Source of the DNA: Paludibacteraceae bacterium
GTDB taxonomy: Bacteria; Bacteroidota; Bacteroidia; Bacteroidales; Paludibacteraceae
NCBI GenBank assembly: GCA_024399835.1
Contig: JAKSNK010000009.1
Location: 1 to 61,436, forward strand
Length of the DNA: 61,436 bases
Direction: 5' to 3'
Shown: positions 52,259 to 61,351 of the stretch, one piece after another
How positions within the stretch are numbered: position 1 is the first letter of the stretch
Layout of the letters: every line of letters starts with the position of its first letter
Position numbers and translations under genes: made by a program
Notes under the pieces: model-generated
Told to the model about the DNA's origin: nothing
Database searches by the model: none
What the model saw: the letters and a program-made list of their open reading frames with translations, nothing else

Positions 52259-53131
52259 ATGAAAGGAATAATTTTAGCAGGCGGTTCCGCCACCAGATTG
52301 TACCCGTTGAGTAAAGCCATTTCCAAACAGATCATGCCCGTTTATGACAAACCCATGATTTATTACCCACTATCCACTCTCATGCTCGCCGGCATACGCG
52401 AAGTACTGATTATCTCTACCCCCCGCGACCTGCCTATGTTCGAAGAACTGCTCGGCGACGGCAGCCGACTGGGGATGACTCTGAAATACAAAGTGCAACA
52501 AACCCCCAACGGGCTGGCACAGGCATTCGTTCTCGGTGCAGACTTTCTGCAAGGCGAACCCGGCTGTCTCATCCTGGGCGACAACATGTTCTACGGACAG
52601 GGATTCCGTCAGATGCTGCAGGAAGCCGTTGCACAAGGAGAGAAAGGCGAAGGCGCGTGCATCTTCGGCTACGAAGTTGCCGACCCGAGAGCATACGGCG
52701 TAGTGGAGTTTGACAAAGACGGCAAAGTGCTGTCACTCGAAGAAAAACCTGCACAACCCAAAAGCAACTATGCCGTTCCCGGTTTGTACTTCTACGACAA
52801 GACCGTTTGCGACAAAGCCGCCCATCTGCAGCCCTCGGCACGCGGCGAATACGAAATAACCGACTTGAACAAACTCTACCTGAACGAAGGTACACTCAAA
52901 GTCAAACTCTTCGGCAGAGGGTTCGCATGGCTCGACACCGGCAACTGCGACAGTCTGTTGGACGCAGGCAACTTTATTGCCACCATTCAGAACCGGCAGG
53001 GTTTTTATGTAGCATGTATCGAAGAGATAGCATGGCGCAACGGATGGATTAGCAAGGAGCAAATGGGTGCGTTGGGCAAAGAGATGAAAACCGCTTATGG
53101 TCGTTACTTAGAACACTTGGCATCAAAATGA
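52259..53131 (+). CDS. rfbA: Glucose-1-phosphate thymidylyltransferase
   Basis: The 290-residue protein begins MKGIILAGGSATRLYPLS with the nucleotidyltransferase loop, and contains KQIMPVYDKPMIYYPLS, LGDNMFYGQG and the sugar-binding end FAWLDTGN. It makes dTDP-glucose for dTDP-rhamnose synthesis. The partners rfbB, C and D are not nearby. Its last four bases overlap the start of the hybrid two-component gene. Confidence 0.95.
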   Translation: MKGIILAGGSATRLYPLSKAISKQIMPVYDKPMIYYPLSTLMLAGIREVLIISTPRDLPMFEELLGDGSRLGMTLKYKVQQTPNGLAQAFVLGADFLQGEPGCLILGDNMFYGQGFRQMLQEAVAQGEKGEGACIFGYEVADPRAYGVVEFDKDGKVLSLEEKPAQPKSNYAVPGLYFYDKTVCDKAAHLQPSARGEYEITDLNKLYLNEGTLKVKLFGRGFAWLDTGNCDSLLDAGNFIATIQNRQGFYVACIEEIAWRNGWISKEQMGALGKEMKTAYGRYLEHLASK

Positions 53132-56100
53132 AATTTATCAGGTCAATCGTTGTTGTTTTGTTAACAGGTTGTCAGGCGCTGGTTGCCTACGCCTCGTCTC
53201 CTTATCTCATCCGCCATTTCTCCACCGAAGACGGTTTGAGTCAGAGCACCGTGAGTTGCATCATGCAGGACTCACAGGGGTATATGTGGTTCGGCACATG
53301 GGACGGTCTGAACCGTTTCGACGGAGACCGCTTTGTACACTACCGTTCGGACTCGCGGGACAGTTTGGCAGACCACAACAACCGTATAGATGCCATTTGG
53401 GAAACCGACGGGCGCATCTATGTCAAGAACTACGAGAACCTGATTTACACCATCGACAACAATGTCCTGCTCCCCGTGCATGACACGGTTTATCCGCCTG
53501 CCCCGCACTACGACTCCATCTATGTGGACAGGCACGGCATCATTTGGACCGTAGATGACGAACCGGGCATATCGCGCTACCGCGACGGCGCATGGAAGCG
53601 TTTCTGCCCGCCCACAGACCCCCGATATGACGGACAACTGCACCGCAACTTCCTGATGCTGGAGGACAAATCCGGGCAACTATGGGTCAACCCCACCGGC
53701 GGCGGTTTCTCGCGGTACGACTATGAGAACGACCGACTGGAGTGGCCATTCGCCGGTTTGACCAACATGATTCATACCGCATACATCGACAATCAGGGAC
53801 TGCTATGGTTATCTACTTACAATCAGGGTATTGACTGCATCAACCTCAATACGCAGCCCTTTGAAGTGGTCGATTTGCGGACCGAAAGCGACCCGATAGG
53901 CGAGGTTCGTGCCATTCATGTAGAGGGTGACCAAGTGACTTTCTACCAGCGCGACAAGCAGCAGATATACTGCACCGCACAGACCGGTCGCGGGTTGCTA
54001 TTGGGCACCAAAGGCAAGGGCGTAATCGGTTTGCCTTATCATCCCCAATACGCCGATGTGTATAGCATAGCCGAGGGCGACAACGGTTCGCTCTACATAG
54101 GCACCTACGGCGGCGGAATCGTCGAACTCACCCCCGATAACGATATGCGCATACACGGCAACGGACTGAAAGTGCGCGAAGTCATGTTCACACATTCCAA
54201 ACTCTATGCCGCCACGACTTCGGGACTGTTGGTAGGCGACAGTTTATTGCCGTACTACGACATACGCTGTCTGTTGGAGGACAGCAAGGGGCGTATATGG
54301 TTCGGCACTTTCGGCGGCGGACTGCACCGGCTACAGGCAGACGGCAACGGTTTCCGTCTTATCCCCCAATACACCAATACGGATATCGTACTGGCGATGG
54401 CTGAAGATGCCAACGGAGACATTTGGTTTACCGACGAGACGGGCATAACCTGCTTCAAGCCCGAATCTCAAGCATACCAGCATTATGCCGTTTTGAACGG
54501 CGAATACGGCGCATTCTTCAACGAAGCCAAAGCGCAACGCATCGGCGAAGACCTGCTGTTCGGATACAACCACGGTTACTGCCGGTTCAACCCCAAAGAT
54601 ATTCACCACACGGATTTCGTTCCGCCCTTGGTAATAGGCGACATCGAATACAGAAACCGTCAATCGGTCAATATCACCTTTGCCGCCCTCGATTATGCCA
54701 ACCCCACCAAGATTCTTTACAGTTGGAAGTTGAGCGGTATAGACGACGATTGGACTATCGGCTCGACCGAACGCATCGCCTCGTACAATAACCTCAAATC
54801 CGGCAAGTACATCTTTCAAGTCCGCTCCACCAACAGCGAAGGAATATGGGTGGACAACATGCAACAGATCACGATTACCGTTCAGCCCTCGCTGTGGCAG
54901 AGTTGGTGGGTCGTACTGCTGATTCTCATACTGCTGCTGGTAATCGGCTGGTTAGTATGGAATTACCTGCGCTCTACCGCCTCGCTGCGACAGGAAGTCG
55001 AAGTGGAGCAAAAAGTGACGGACATCAAGTTACGCTTCTTTACCAACATCAGTCACGAACTGCGTACGCCGCTCACGCTCATCAGCGGACCGGTGGACAA
55101 TATATTGACCAACGAAAAACTTTCTCCTTCCGTCCGTGAACAGTTGGAAATCGTTTCCGGCAATGCACGGCGCATGCTTCGCATGATAAACATGCTGCTG
55201 GACTTCCGCAAAATGCAGCATAACCAACTCAAACTCAAAGTGCGCCCCGTACACTTCTGGGCATTGATAGAGGAAGCGAGCGGCAACTTTATCAAGGAGG
55301 CACAAAAGAAAAACATCACTTTCGAAAAGAAACTGCTGACCAAGGACGATTTGGTTTGGGTTGACAGGGACAAGATGGATACTGTCTTTTTCAACCTGCT
55401 GGGCAATGCGTTCAAATACACCCCCAACGGCGGTACAATAACCGTCCAATTGGCAGAAAAGCCCGACTTTCTCCTTTTATCCGTCAGCGACACCGGCGTC
55501 GGCATACCCAAAGACAAGCGCGCCGTGCTGTTCGAGCGGTTCCAAAGCAATAACGAACTGAACGGCAATACCGCTATGGGAACAGGCATAGGACTGAACT
55601 TGAGTAAAGAGTTGGTCGATATGCACCAGGGGTACATCGAGGTAGAGAGCGAAGTGGGCAAGGGCTCGACCTTTACCGTACTCATCCGCCGTGGCAACGA
55701 ACATTACGGAACGGAAGTGGATATAGTGGTAGATGATACGATACAGGCAGATATCAATGCCGTGCAACCGCTCCACAACTGGTCGGTGCGCGAGTCGCTG
55801 CCCAAGATGTTAATCGTCGATGACAACGAAGACATGCGGCTGTTTATCAGCAGTATCTTTGCCGAGCACTTTACCATTGCCACAGCCGAAGACGGACTGA
55901 TGGCGCTTGAGAGCATACGCAAGGATATGCCCGCCATCGTCATTACCGACTGGATGATGCCCAACATGGACGGACTGGAGTTGTTGCACCGTCTGCGCGA
56001 GAACAAGCAAACGGAAGCGTTGCCCATTATCCTGCTGACCGCCAAAACAACGATTGAAAGCCAACTGGAGGGCTTGCAGCACGGCGCAGACGACTACATA

Positions 56101-56565
56101 ACCAAACCCTTCTCGCCGGCATTCATCAAAACGCGCGTGCAGAACCTGTTGCAACAGCGCGAGAAACTGCAGGAGCATTACCGCGACCAAATTATTTCCA
56201 TGGATACCCACAAGCAGGAAAAAACGCCTGACGACATATTCCTGGCACGCCTTATGGCATACATGGATCAACAGATGGACAACAACAACCTCACGGTGGA
56301 TGACATGGTGGAGTATATGGGCGTAGGCAGAACGGTCTTCTTTAACCGGCTGAAGAGTTTAACCCAACTCAGCCCGGTTGAGTTCATCCGCGAGGTGCGT
56401 ATCAAACGCGCCGTGCAACTGCTGGAAATGAACAGTTACAACATCACGGAAATATCCTACATGGTAGGCATGAGCGACAGCAGGTACTTCTCCAAATGCT
56501 TCAAGCAGCTCATGGGTGTCACCCCCTCGGAATACAAGAAACAACATGTAACCAACAAGGACTGA
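53128..56565 (+). CDS. Hybrid two-component system sensor/regulator (HTCS)
   Basis: One 1145-residue chain carries a complete phosphorelay. A signal peptide (1-22) is followed by a periplasmic beta-propeller of two-component Reg_prop repeats (about 25-500, GYMWFGTWDGLNRFDG), a Y_Y_Y domain (about 505-585), a membrane helix (about 590-612) and HisKA with FFTNISHELRTP (His 643). Next come an HATPase (NLLGNAFKYTPNGG near 750), a receiver with acidic pair 898-899 and phospho-acceptor Asp 941 (ITDWMMPNMDG), and an AraC helix-turn-helix (about 1040-1145). It is somewhat shorter than the usual 1300-1400, so the propeller has fewer blades. Such regulators normally control a nearby polysaccharide locus; none is here. 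Confidence 0.93.
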   Translation: MKFIRSIVVVLLTGCQALVAYASSPYLIRHFSTEDGLSQSTVSCIMQDSQGYMWFGTWDGLNRFDGDRFVHYRSDSRDSLADHNNRIDAIWETDGRIYVKNYENLIYTIDNNVLLPVHDTVYPPAPHYDSIYVDRHGIIWTVDDEPGISRYRDGAWKRFCPPTDPRYDGQLHRNFLMLEDKSGQLWVNPTGGGFSRYDYENDRLEWPFAGLTNMIHTAYIDNQGLLWLSTYNQGIDCINLNTQPFEVVDLRTESDPIGEVRAIHVEGDQVTFYQRDKQQIYCTAQTGRGLLLGTKGKGVIGLPYHPQYADVYSIAEGDNGSLYIGTYGGGIVELTPDNDMRIHGNGLKVREVMFTHSKLYAATTSGLLVGDSLLPYYDIRCLLEDSKGRIWFGTFGGGLHRLQADGNGFRLIPQYTNTDIVLAMAEDANGDIWFTDETGITCFKPESQAYQHYAVLNGEYGAFFNEAKAQRIGEDLLFGYNHGYCRFNPKDIHHTDFVPPLVIGDIEYRNRQSVNITFAALDYANPTKILYSWKLSGIDDDWTIGSTERIASYNNLKSGKYIFQVRSTNSEGIWVDNMQQITITVQPSLWQSWWVVLLILILLLVIGWLVWNYLRSTASLRQEVEVEQKVTDIKLRFFTNISHELRTPLTLISGPVDNILTNEKLSPSVREQLEIVSGNARRMLRMINMLLDFRKMQHNQLKLKVRPVHFWALIEEASGNFIKEAQKKNITFEKKLLTKDDLVWVDRDKMDTVFFNLLGNAFKYTPNGGTITVQLAEKPDFLLLSVSDTGVGIPKDKRAVLFERFQSNNELNGNTAMGTGIGLNLSKELVDMHQGYIEVESEVGKGSTFTVLIRRGNEHYGTEVDIVVDDTIQADINAVQPLHNWSVRESLPKMLIVDDNEDMRLFISSIFAEHFTIATAEDGLMALESIRKDMPAIVITDWMMPNMDGLELLHRLRENKQTEALPIILLTAKTTIESQLEGLQHGADDYITKPFSPAFIKTRVQNLLQQREKLQEHYRDQIISMDTHKQEKTPDDIFLARLMAYMDQQMDNNNLTVDDMVEYMGVGRTVFFNRLKSLTQLSPVEFIREVRIKRAVQLLEMNSYNITEISYMVGMSDSRYFSKCFKQLMGVTPSEYKKQHVTNKD

Positions 56566-57062
56566 TGCAGCATAAATACACCATATTGATTCTCGCGGGT
56601 ATCATCTTGGCAGGATGCGCCAAGACTCAACCGCAACGCCCTACCGTTCGCGGCGAATCAGCTGTTGACAGCGAGGCGGCACAAATGCTTATGATGAACC
56701 AGCAAATGGCAGCCGAAGCCGACCGCTCCCTGCTGCGCTATGCCGATTCGGGCTTCGTAATGATGGACGACAATGTGTGGGTCAAAGGTCCAATCGCCGC
56801 CGATACAGTTTGGCACGAAAACGACTACATCGCACTCGAAGCACGGTTCTACGACCTCAAAGGCAATCTGCTGGCTACCCACCAGTCACAGACAACCGTC
56901 GGCAAAGTGGACGAAATACCTGCCATTGTGGACCTGCTGCCGTTCGTACATGCCCGCACACCGCTCACGGCGGTTGCACCGTGGTATATGGCATTCGGCA
57001 GCGCAGGAAACAACGAAGTGAAACCGTACGAAAATATTCGCATAGACATAAACATACAATAA
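56565..57062 (+). CDS. Lipoprotein, possibly degenerate FKBP/GldI-like
   Basis: The 165-residue protein has a lipoprotein signal (LILAGIILAGC, Cys 17). The body (LLRYADSGFVMMDD, LEARFYDLKGNLL, PWYMAFGSAGNNEV) resembles the GldI/FKBP lipoprotein layout of Bacteroidetes, but catalytic FKBP residues are not clear; assignment is tentative. The ATG shares one base with the TGA stop of the HTCS, and its own stop overlaps the next ATG. A longer frame from 56496 is rejected because it lies inside the HTCS. Confidence 0.7.
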   Translation: MQHKYTILILAGIILAGCAKTQPQRPTVRGESAVDSEAAQMLMMNQQMAAEADRSLLRYADSGFVMMDDNVWVKGPIAADTVWHENDYIALEARFYDLKGNLLATHQSQTTVGKVDEIPAIVDLLPFVHARTPLTAVAPWYMAFGSAGNNEVKPYENIRIDINIQ

Positions 57063-57601
57063 TGACAAAACATCTTACCATCTTATTGGCGGCAATCGCC
57101 TGCTTATCCCTTGTGGGCTGCAAACCTACCAATACTTATTCCAAACTATTGGCGGACGAGAAAAAGGTAATCAACGACTATATCGAGCGCGAAGGCATCA
57201 ACATCGTGGACGAAATACCGGAAACTTGGGGAGAAAAAGACTATTACGCCATTCCCGGATACGACAATCTCTATATTCATTTTATAGAGCAGAACCCTTC
57301 TGCCACCGAAGTTAAAGCCGGAGACATCATTCTCTTGCGCTACAAGAAATACGGTCTGACTGCCTATTCCGACACTACGCGCTATTGGACCACCGACGAC
57401 GGCGGTTTTCCCATCTCGTTTCAAATGGGTAACATGTCCGACCCGTATTATTGCGCAGGGTGGACATTGGCTATCCAGACCATGAAGTATAGCGGCGGTC
57501 ATTGCCGGCTGATTTGTCCCAGCAAGCAGGGTTTTACCGAGGACAACAGCAGCGTGACACCACGAGGATATGAATTGAAGTTTACAATCAAACCTTTCTA
57601 A
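57062..57601 (+). CDS. Lipoprotein of the DUF4827 / FKBP-like type
   Basis: The 179-residue protein has a lipobox (LSLVGC, Cys 20) followed by LLADEKKVINDYIEREGI and a FKBP-like beta region (GDIILLRYKKYGLTAYSDTTRYW, GWTLAIQTMKYSGGHCRLICPS) that fits the Bacteroidales DUF4827 family. It is found in front of glmM, as here. A role in envelope protein folding is plausible but unproven. A longer frame starting at 56777 is out of context. Confidence 0.75.
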   Translation: MTKHLTILLAAIACLSLVGCKPTNTYSKLLADEKKVINDYIEREGINIVDEIPETWGEKDYYAIPGYDNLYIHFIEQNPSATEVKAGDIILLRYKKYGLTAYSDTTRYWTTDDGGFPISFQMGNMSDPYYCAGWTLAIQTMKYSGGHCRLICPSKQGFTEDNSSVTPRGYELKFTIKPF

Positions 57602-57605
57602 TAGT

Positions 57606-58985
57606 ATGAGTTTAGTTAAAAGTATTTCAGGTATTCGCGGCACAATCGGCGGTCGCGTAAATGAAGGACTGAGTCCTGTTGACATCGTTCGTTTTACGGC
57701 AGCATACGCCACACAACGGCGTGCCATGTTGCCCGGCAACAACACCATTGTAGTGGGGCGTGATGCGCGTATCTCCGGCACTATGGTCAATCTGCTCGTC
57801 AGCGGCACGCTGATGGGAATGGGTTATAATGTAGTCAATATAGGATTGGCTTCTACCCCCACTACCGAAATAGCCGTAACAGGCGAACATGCTGCAGGAG
57901 GCATTATCCTTACCGCCAGCCACAACCCCAAACAATGGAACGCACTCAAACTGCTGAACGAAAAAGGCGAGTTCCTCAACGATGCCGAAGGCAAGGAAGT
58001 GCTGGCTATTGCCGAACGCGAGGACTTTAACTTTGCCGAAGTGGACCAACTGGGGCACATGACCGAAAAAGACTATCTGCCTTATCATATCCAACAGGTT
58101 CTCAATTTGCAGTTGGTCAACCGTGATGCTATCGCCAAGCGCAATTTTACCGTCGCTATCGACTGCGTCAATTCGGTAGGCGGACTGGCTATCCCTGCCG
58201 TTTTGGAGGCGTTGGGCGTGAAGAACATCATCCGTCTGAACTGCGAACCGACAGGACACTTTGCCCACAATCCCGAACCCCTACCGCAACACTTGACGGA
58301 AATAAGCGACCTGCTCAAGTCCGGCAAAGCCGATGTGGGATTTGTAGTTGACCCCGATGTGGACAGATTGGCTATTATCTGTGAGAACGGAGACATGTTC
58401 GGCGAAGAATATACGCTGGTCAGCGTGGCAGACTATATATTGGGTCATACGCCCGGCAATACATGCTCCAACATGTCCTCTACGCGCGCGCTGAGCGATG
58501 TGACACGCCTGCACGGCGGCGTTTATACGGCTTCGGCAGTAGGCGAAGTAAATGTCGTTACCGAAATGAAAGCCAACCATGCCGTTATCGGAGGAGAAGG
58601 CAACGGCGGCGTTATCTATCCTGCCGCCCACTATGGGCGTGACGCGCTGGTAGGTATCGCTCTCTTCCTCAGTTCACTATGCGAGAAAGGACTCAAAGTG
58701 AGCGAACTGCGTAAGACATTCCCGGACTATTGCATTTCCAAGAACCGTATCGACCTGACACCCGCCACCAATGTGGATGCTATCCTCAATGCGGTCAAAG
58801 AGGCATACAAGAACGAGCGCATCAACGACAAAGACGGCGTCAAAATCGACTTTGCCGAGGGCTGGGTACACCTCCGCAAGAGCAACACGGAGCCGATTAT
58901 TCGTGTTTATAGCGAAGCCGACAGTATGGACAAAGCTAACGAGTTGGCGAACCGTATTATCGACAAGGTTAAAACCATGATGTAA
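57606..58985 (+). CDS. glmM: Phosphoglucosamine mutase
   Basis: The 459-residue protein holds the phosphoserine loop ILTASHNPKQWNALK (Ser 105), the metal loop VDPDVDRLA and the sugar loop GGEGNGGVIYP. It converts glucosamine-6-phosphate to glucosamine-1-phosphate on the way to UDP-GlcNAc. It starts four bases after the lipoprotein stop and closes the HTCS-lipoprotein-glmM run. Confidence 0.92.
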   Translation: MSLVKSISGIRGTIGGRVNEGLSPVDIVRFTAAYATQRRAMLPGNNTIVVGRDARISGTMVNLLVSGTLMGMGYNVVNIGLASTPTTEIAVTGEHAAGGIILTASHNPKQWNALKLLNEKGEFLNDAEGKEVLAIAEREDFNFAEVDQLGHMTEKDYLPYHIQQVLNLQLVNRDAIAKRNFTVAIDCVNSVGGLAIPAVLEALGVKNIIRLNCEPTGHFAHNPEPLPQHLTEISDLLKSGKADVGFVVDPDVDRLAIICENGDMFGEEYTLVSVADYILGHTPGNTCSNMSSTRALSDVTRLHGGVYTASAVGEVNVVTEMKANHAVIGGEGNGGVIYPAAHYGRDALVGIALFLSSLCEKGLKVSELRKTFPDYCISKNRIDLTPATNVDAILNAVKEAYKNERINDKDGVKIDFAEGWVHLRKSNTEPIIRVYSEADSMDKANELANRIIDKVKTMM

Positions 58986-58995
58986 TACCTGTGCT

Positions 58996-59050
58996 TACCG
59001 TACTTTTTACGGTACATATACGGTACATATACGGTACATAAAGCCACGAT
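58996..59050. repeat. Dyad and three 11-base repeats upstream of surE
   Basis: TACCGTA/TACGGTA forms a 7-bp stem with five-base loop (58996-59014), and acggtacatat repeats three times. It could be a glmM terminator lacking a T-run or an operator for surE; it ends a few bases before the surE ATG. Confidence 0.5.
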
Positions 59051-59056
59051 TAAGAT

Positions 59057-59905
59057 ATGAATATACTTGTTGTTAACGATGACGGTTGGGGAGCAAAGGG
59101 GCTGATGACTTTGCTGCCGCATATCTTGCCCTTGGGCAAGGTAACGGTAGTAGTGCCTGACGGTCCGCGTAGCGGCATGAGCAATGCCGTCACCGCCACG
59201 CGCCCCGTCTCATTGTGCAAAATGGATCTCCCCGATTCACCAATTCACCGATTCCCCGATTCACCAACTCACCAATTCACCGATTCACCGATTCACCGAT
59301 TCCCCGATTCACCAATCCAGATTTACACCACCGACGGTACTCCCAGCGATTGTGTCAAGTTAGCCATCAATGTGCTATTCAAGGGTGATGCCGGTCAAAT
59401 CGACTTGGTGATTAGCGGTATCAACCATGGTTCGAATGCGTCGATTAACCTCATTTATTCGGGAACGATGGGCGCATGCTTTGTCGCTGCCGAGCACGGC
59501 ATACCCGCCATTGGTTTTTCCATTGACGACATGTCCGAGAACCCCGATTTCTCGTACATGGAACCCTATTTGGACCAATTACTTAATTCCCAACTCCCCG
59601 ATTCCCCGATTCACCAACTCACCGATTCACCGATTCACCAACTCACCGATTCACCGATCATCTTGAACATCAATGCGCCCAAAGGACCTATTCACGGGGT
59701 GCAATGGACTCGTCAAAGTCGGGCACATTGGGCACAGGAAATGCAACCTGTAACCCTCCCGGACGGCGAAACACGCTATGCGTTGGCAGGGTTTATGGTC
59801 AATGACGAACCGAATGCTAACAATACCGATTTGACGGCGATGAAAAACGGCTATATTTCCATTCAGCCGTGTAAAGTAGATATGACCGACTATGAAGCGC
59901 TTTGA
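59057..59905 (+). CDS. surE: 5'-nucleotidase SurE, with two octamer-repeat inserts
   Basis: SurE dephosphorylates nucleoside monophosphates. The metal site is intact: Asp 8-Asp 9 in VVNDDG, Ser 39 in PRSGMS, and Asn in SGINHGSN (about 120-127). Residues about 58-87 and 177-201 are octapeptide repeats (DSPIHRFP, DSPIHQLT) coded by gattcacc DNA arrays, the first just before IYTTDGTPSDCV and the second before LNINAP. Both leave frame and flanking strands intact, so the enzyme is probably active with long surface loops. Confidence 0.92.
   Translation: MNILVVNDDGWGAKGLMTLLPHILPLGKVTVVVPDGPRSGMSNAVTATRPVSLCKMDLPDSPIHRFPDSPTHQFTDSPIHRFPDSPIQIYTTDGTPSDCVKLAINVLFKGDAGQIDLVISGINHGSNASINLIYSGTMGACFVAAEHGIPAIGFSIDDMSENPDFSYMEPYLDQLLNSQLPDSPIHQLTDSPIHQLTDSPIILNINAPKGPIHGVQWTRQSRAHWAQEMQPVTLPDGETRYALAGFMVNDEPNANNTDLTAMKNGYISIQPCKVDMTDYEAL
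59228..59317. repeat. In-frame gattcacc array 1 in surE
   Basis: Eleven degenerate 8-base units code three to four DSPIHRFP-like octapeptides. Confidence 0.88.
59585..59659. repeat. In-frame gattcacc array 2 in surE
   Basis: Nine 8-base units (gattcacc, aactcacc, gattcccc) code DSPIHQLT repeats. Confidence 0.88.
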
Positions 59906-60167
59906 TAAATATTGGATAGGCATCGTGTTTGGATTGCTCCTTCCGGCAGTATTCATATTGTTGTATCTGAACCACTATAACCTGTGGTTCCTGCTGGATA
60001 CAGGGCGCTATGCGTTTCCTACTTATTCCAAACTGTGCTTGTTGAGCGTTTTCCCTAATTTGGCTCTCATTTTCGTCTTCTATACCACCGACACTTGGAA
60101 TTTGAGCAAAGGGGTATTGATAGGTGCATTCCCGTATATGTTGGCTGCCATTGCCTTTACGATATGA
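59892..60167 (+). CDS. Small inner-membrane protein between surE and lpxB
   Basis: The 91-residue protein has three hydrophobic segments (IGIVFGLLLPAVFILLYL, LCLLSVFPNLALIFVFY, GVLIGAFPYMLAAIAFTI). It overlaps the surE end by 14 bases and the lpxB start by four, so it is translated with both. Similar small membrane proteins are found at this place in other Bacteroidales; the role is unknown. Confidence 0.75.
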   Translation: MKRFDKYWIGIVFGLLLPAVFILLYLNHYNLWFLLDTGRYAFPTYSKLCLLSVFPNLALIFVFYTTDTWNLSKGVLIGAFPYMLAAIAFTI

Positions 60168-61303
60168 AGTATTTTCTCATTGCCGGCGAGGCGTCGGGCG
60201 ATTTGCACGGCGCTAATTTGATAACTGCTTTGCAGGAGCGTGACCCTTCCGCCACTTTTGTGGGACTGGGGGGCGACAAGATGCGCGATGCCGGTTGCCG
60301 ATTGCTACAGGATTACCGGAATATGGCATTCATGGGCGTTATCGCCGTGCTTGCCAATCTGCGCAAGATACGACAGAATTTCCGCATTGCCGAGCAGGGA
60401 CTATTGAACGAGCAACCCGATGTGCTGGTACTGATTGACTATCCGTCGTTTAATCTCAAAATAGCCGAGTTCTGCAAAAAGCATTTGCCACAAACCAGGA
60501 TTGTATATTACATTCCTCCTAAAATATGGGCATGGAAGACTTTCCGTGTACACAAGATTGCACGATTGTCCGACCTTATTTTAGGCATTTTCCCTTTCGA
60601 ACCGGCATTCTATGCCAAATATGGGTATAAGTGCGAGTACATCGGTAATCCCACCATGGACTCCATCCGCGAGTATCAATCCACCGGTTCACCGATTCAC
60701 CAACTCACCGGTTCACCGATTATTGCCTTGCTGCCCGGCAGCCGGAGAAGTGAGATACGCAACTGTCTGCCCAAGATGTTAGAGGCAGCACGCAGAGTCC
60801 AATCTTTTACCGGTGTGCCCGGAGGCACCCGATTCACCGATTCACCGATTCGTATCGTCGTCACCGCTGCCCCCGGCATAGAAGACTCTTTCTATGCGCC
60901 TTATCTGCAAGGAGAAGAACTGACGCGAGATACTTATGATTTGGTGACGCATGCAACGGCGGCAGTGGTCAATTCGGGAACGGCAACTTTGGAAACGGCT
61001 TTGTTGGGATGTCCGCAAACGGCAGTTTATAGGATAGTCTGCTCACGCTGGTTAGGTTGGCTCAAACCGTTTATTTTTAAGATACCTTTCTTCACCTTAG
61101 TTAATATCATACCCGCGCGCGAGGTGATAAAGGAACTGATTGCGTTCAATTTCACTACCGAGAATATCGTTCGCGAACTCACCCGCCTGCTGACCGACGA
61201 ACCGTATCGGCAACAGATGTTGGCTGATTATACCGAGATACGCCAAATTTTAGGCGACCACCCGGCAGCCGCCACCGCCGCCGAACGCATTATGGCAATG
61301 TGA
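60164..61303 (+). CDS. lpxB: Lipid-A-disaccharide synthase, with two octamer-repeat inserts
   Basis: From ATG 60164 (MKYFLIAGEASGDLHGANL) the protein has 379 residues. FVGLGGDKM, LIDYPSFNL, YYIPPKIWAWK and VNSGTATLETAL identify LpxB, which joins UDP-diacylglucosamine and lipid X at the inner membrane. Residues about 172-186 (TGSPIHQLTGSP), before the conserved IIALLPGSRRSEI, and about 215-229 (FTDSP) are coded by octamer repeats. The frame reaching 60095 is rejected since the ATG used here overlaps the previous stop. Confidence 0.93.
   Translation: MKYFLIAGEASGDLHGANLITALQERDPSATFVGLGGDKMRDAGCRLLQDYRNMAFMGVIAVLANLRKIRQNFRIAEQGLLNEQPDVLVLIDYPSFNLKIAEFCKKHLPQTRIVYYIPPKIWAWKTFRVHKIARLSDLILGIFPFEPAFYAKYGYKCEYIGNPTMDSIREYQSTGSPIHQLTGSPIIALLPGSRRSEIRNCLPKMLEAARRVQSFTGVPGGTRFTDSPIRIVVTAAPGIEDSFYAPYLQGEELTRDTYDLVTHATAAVVNSGTATLETALLGCPQTAVYRIVCSRWLGWLKPFIFKIPFFTLVNIIPAREVIKELIAFNFTTENIVRELTRLLTDEPYRQQMLADYTEIRQILGDHPAAATAAERIMAM
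60677..60721. repeat. In-frame octamer array 1 in lpxB
   Basis: Five to six units (ggttcacc, gattcacc, aactcacc) sit exactly between two Rossmann-fold halves of LpxB. Confidence 0.8.
60806..60850. repeat. In-frame octamer array 2 in lpxB
   Basis: Three clear gattcacc units follow a short Gly-rich segment (GVPGGT) and precede the conserved IVVTAAPG strand. Confidence 0.7.
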
Positions 61304-61319
61304 GAAAGGTAAAGAATTA

Positions 61320-61351
61320 TTTGGATATATGCAAAAATAATTGTACCTTTG
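61320..61351 (+). promoter_or_regulatory. Promoter for the next gene beyond the window
   Basis: TTTG (61320), 20 bases, TACCTTTG (61344-61351). No start codon with an open frame was found in the 85 bases left, so it may drive a gene or RNA outside the window. Confidence 0.65.

Noticed and set aside
58452-58631. Antisense frames within glmM
   Set aside because: glmM motifs are complete on the plus strand and the antisense frames are typical shadows.
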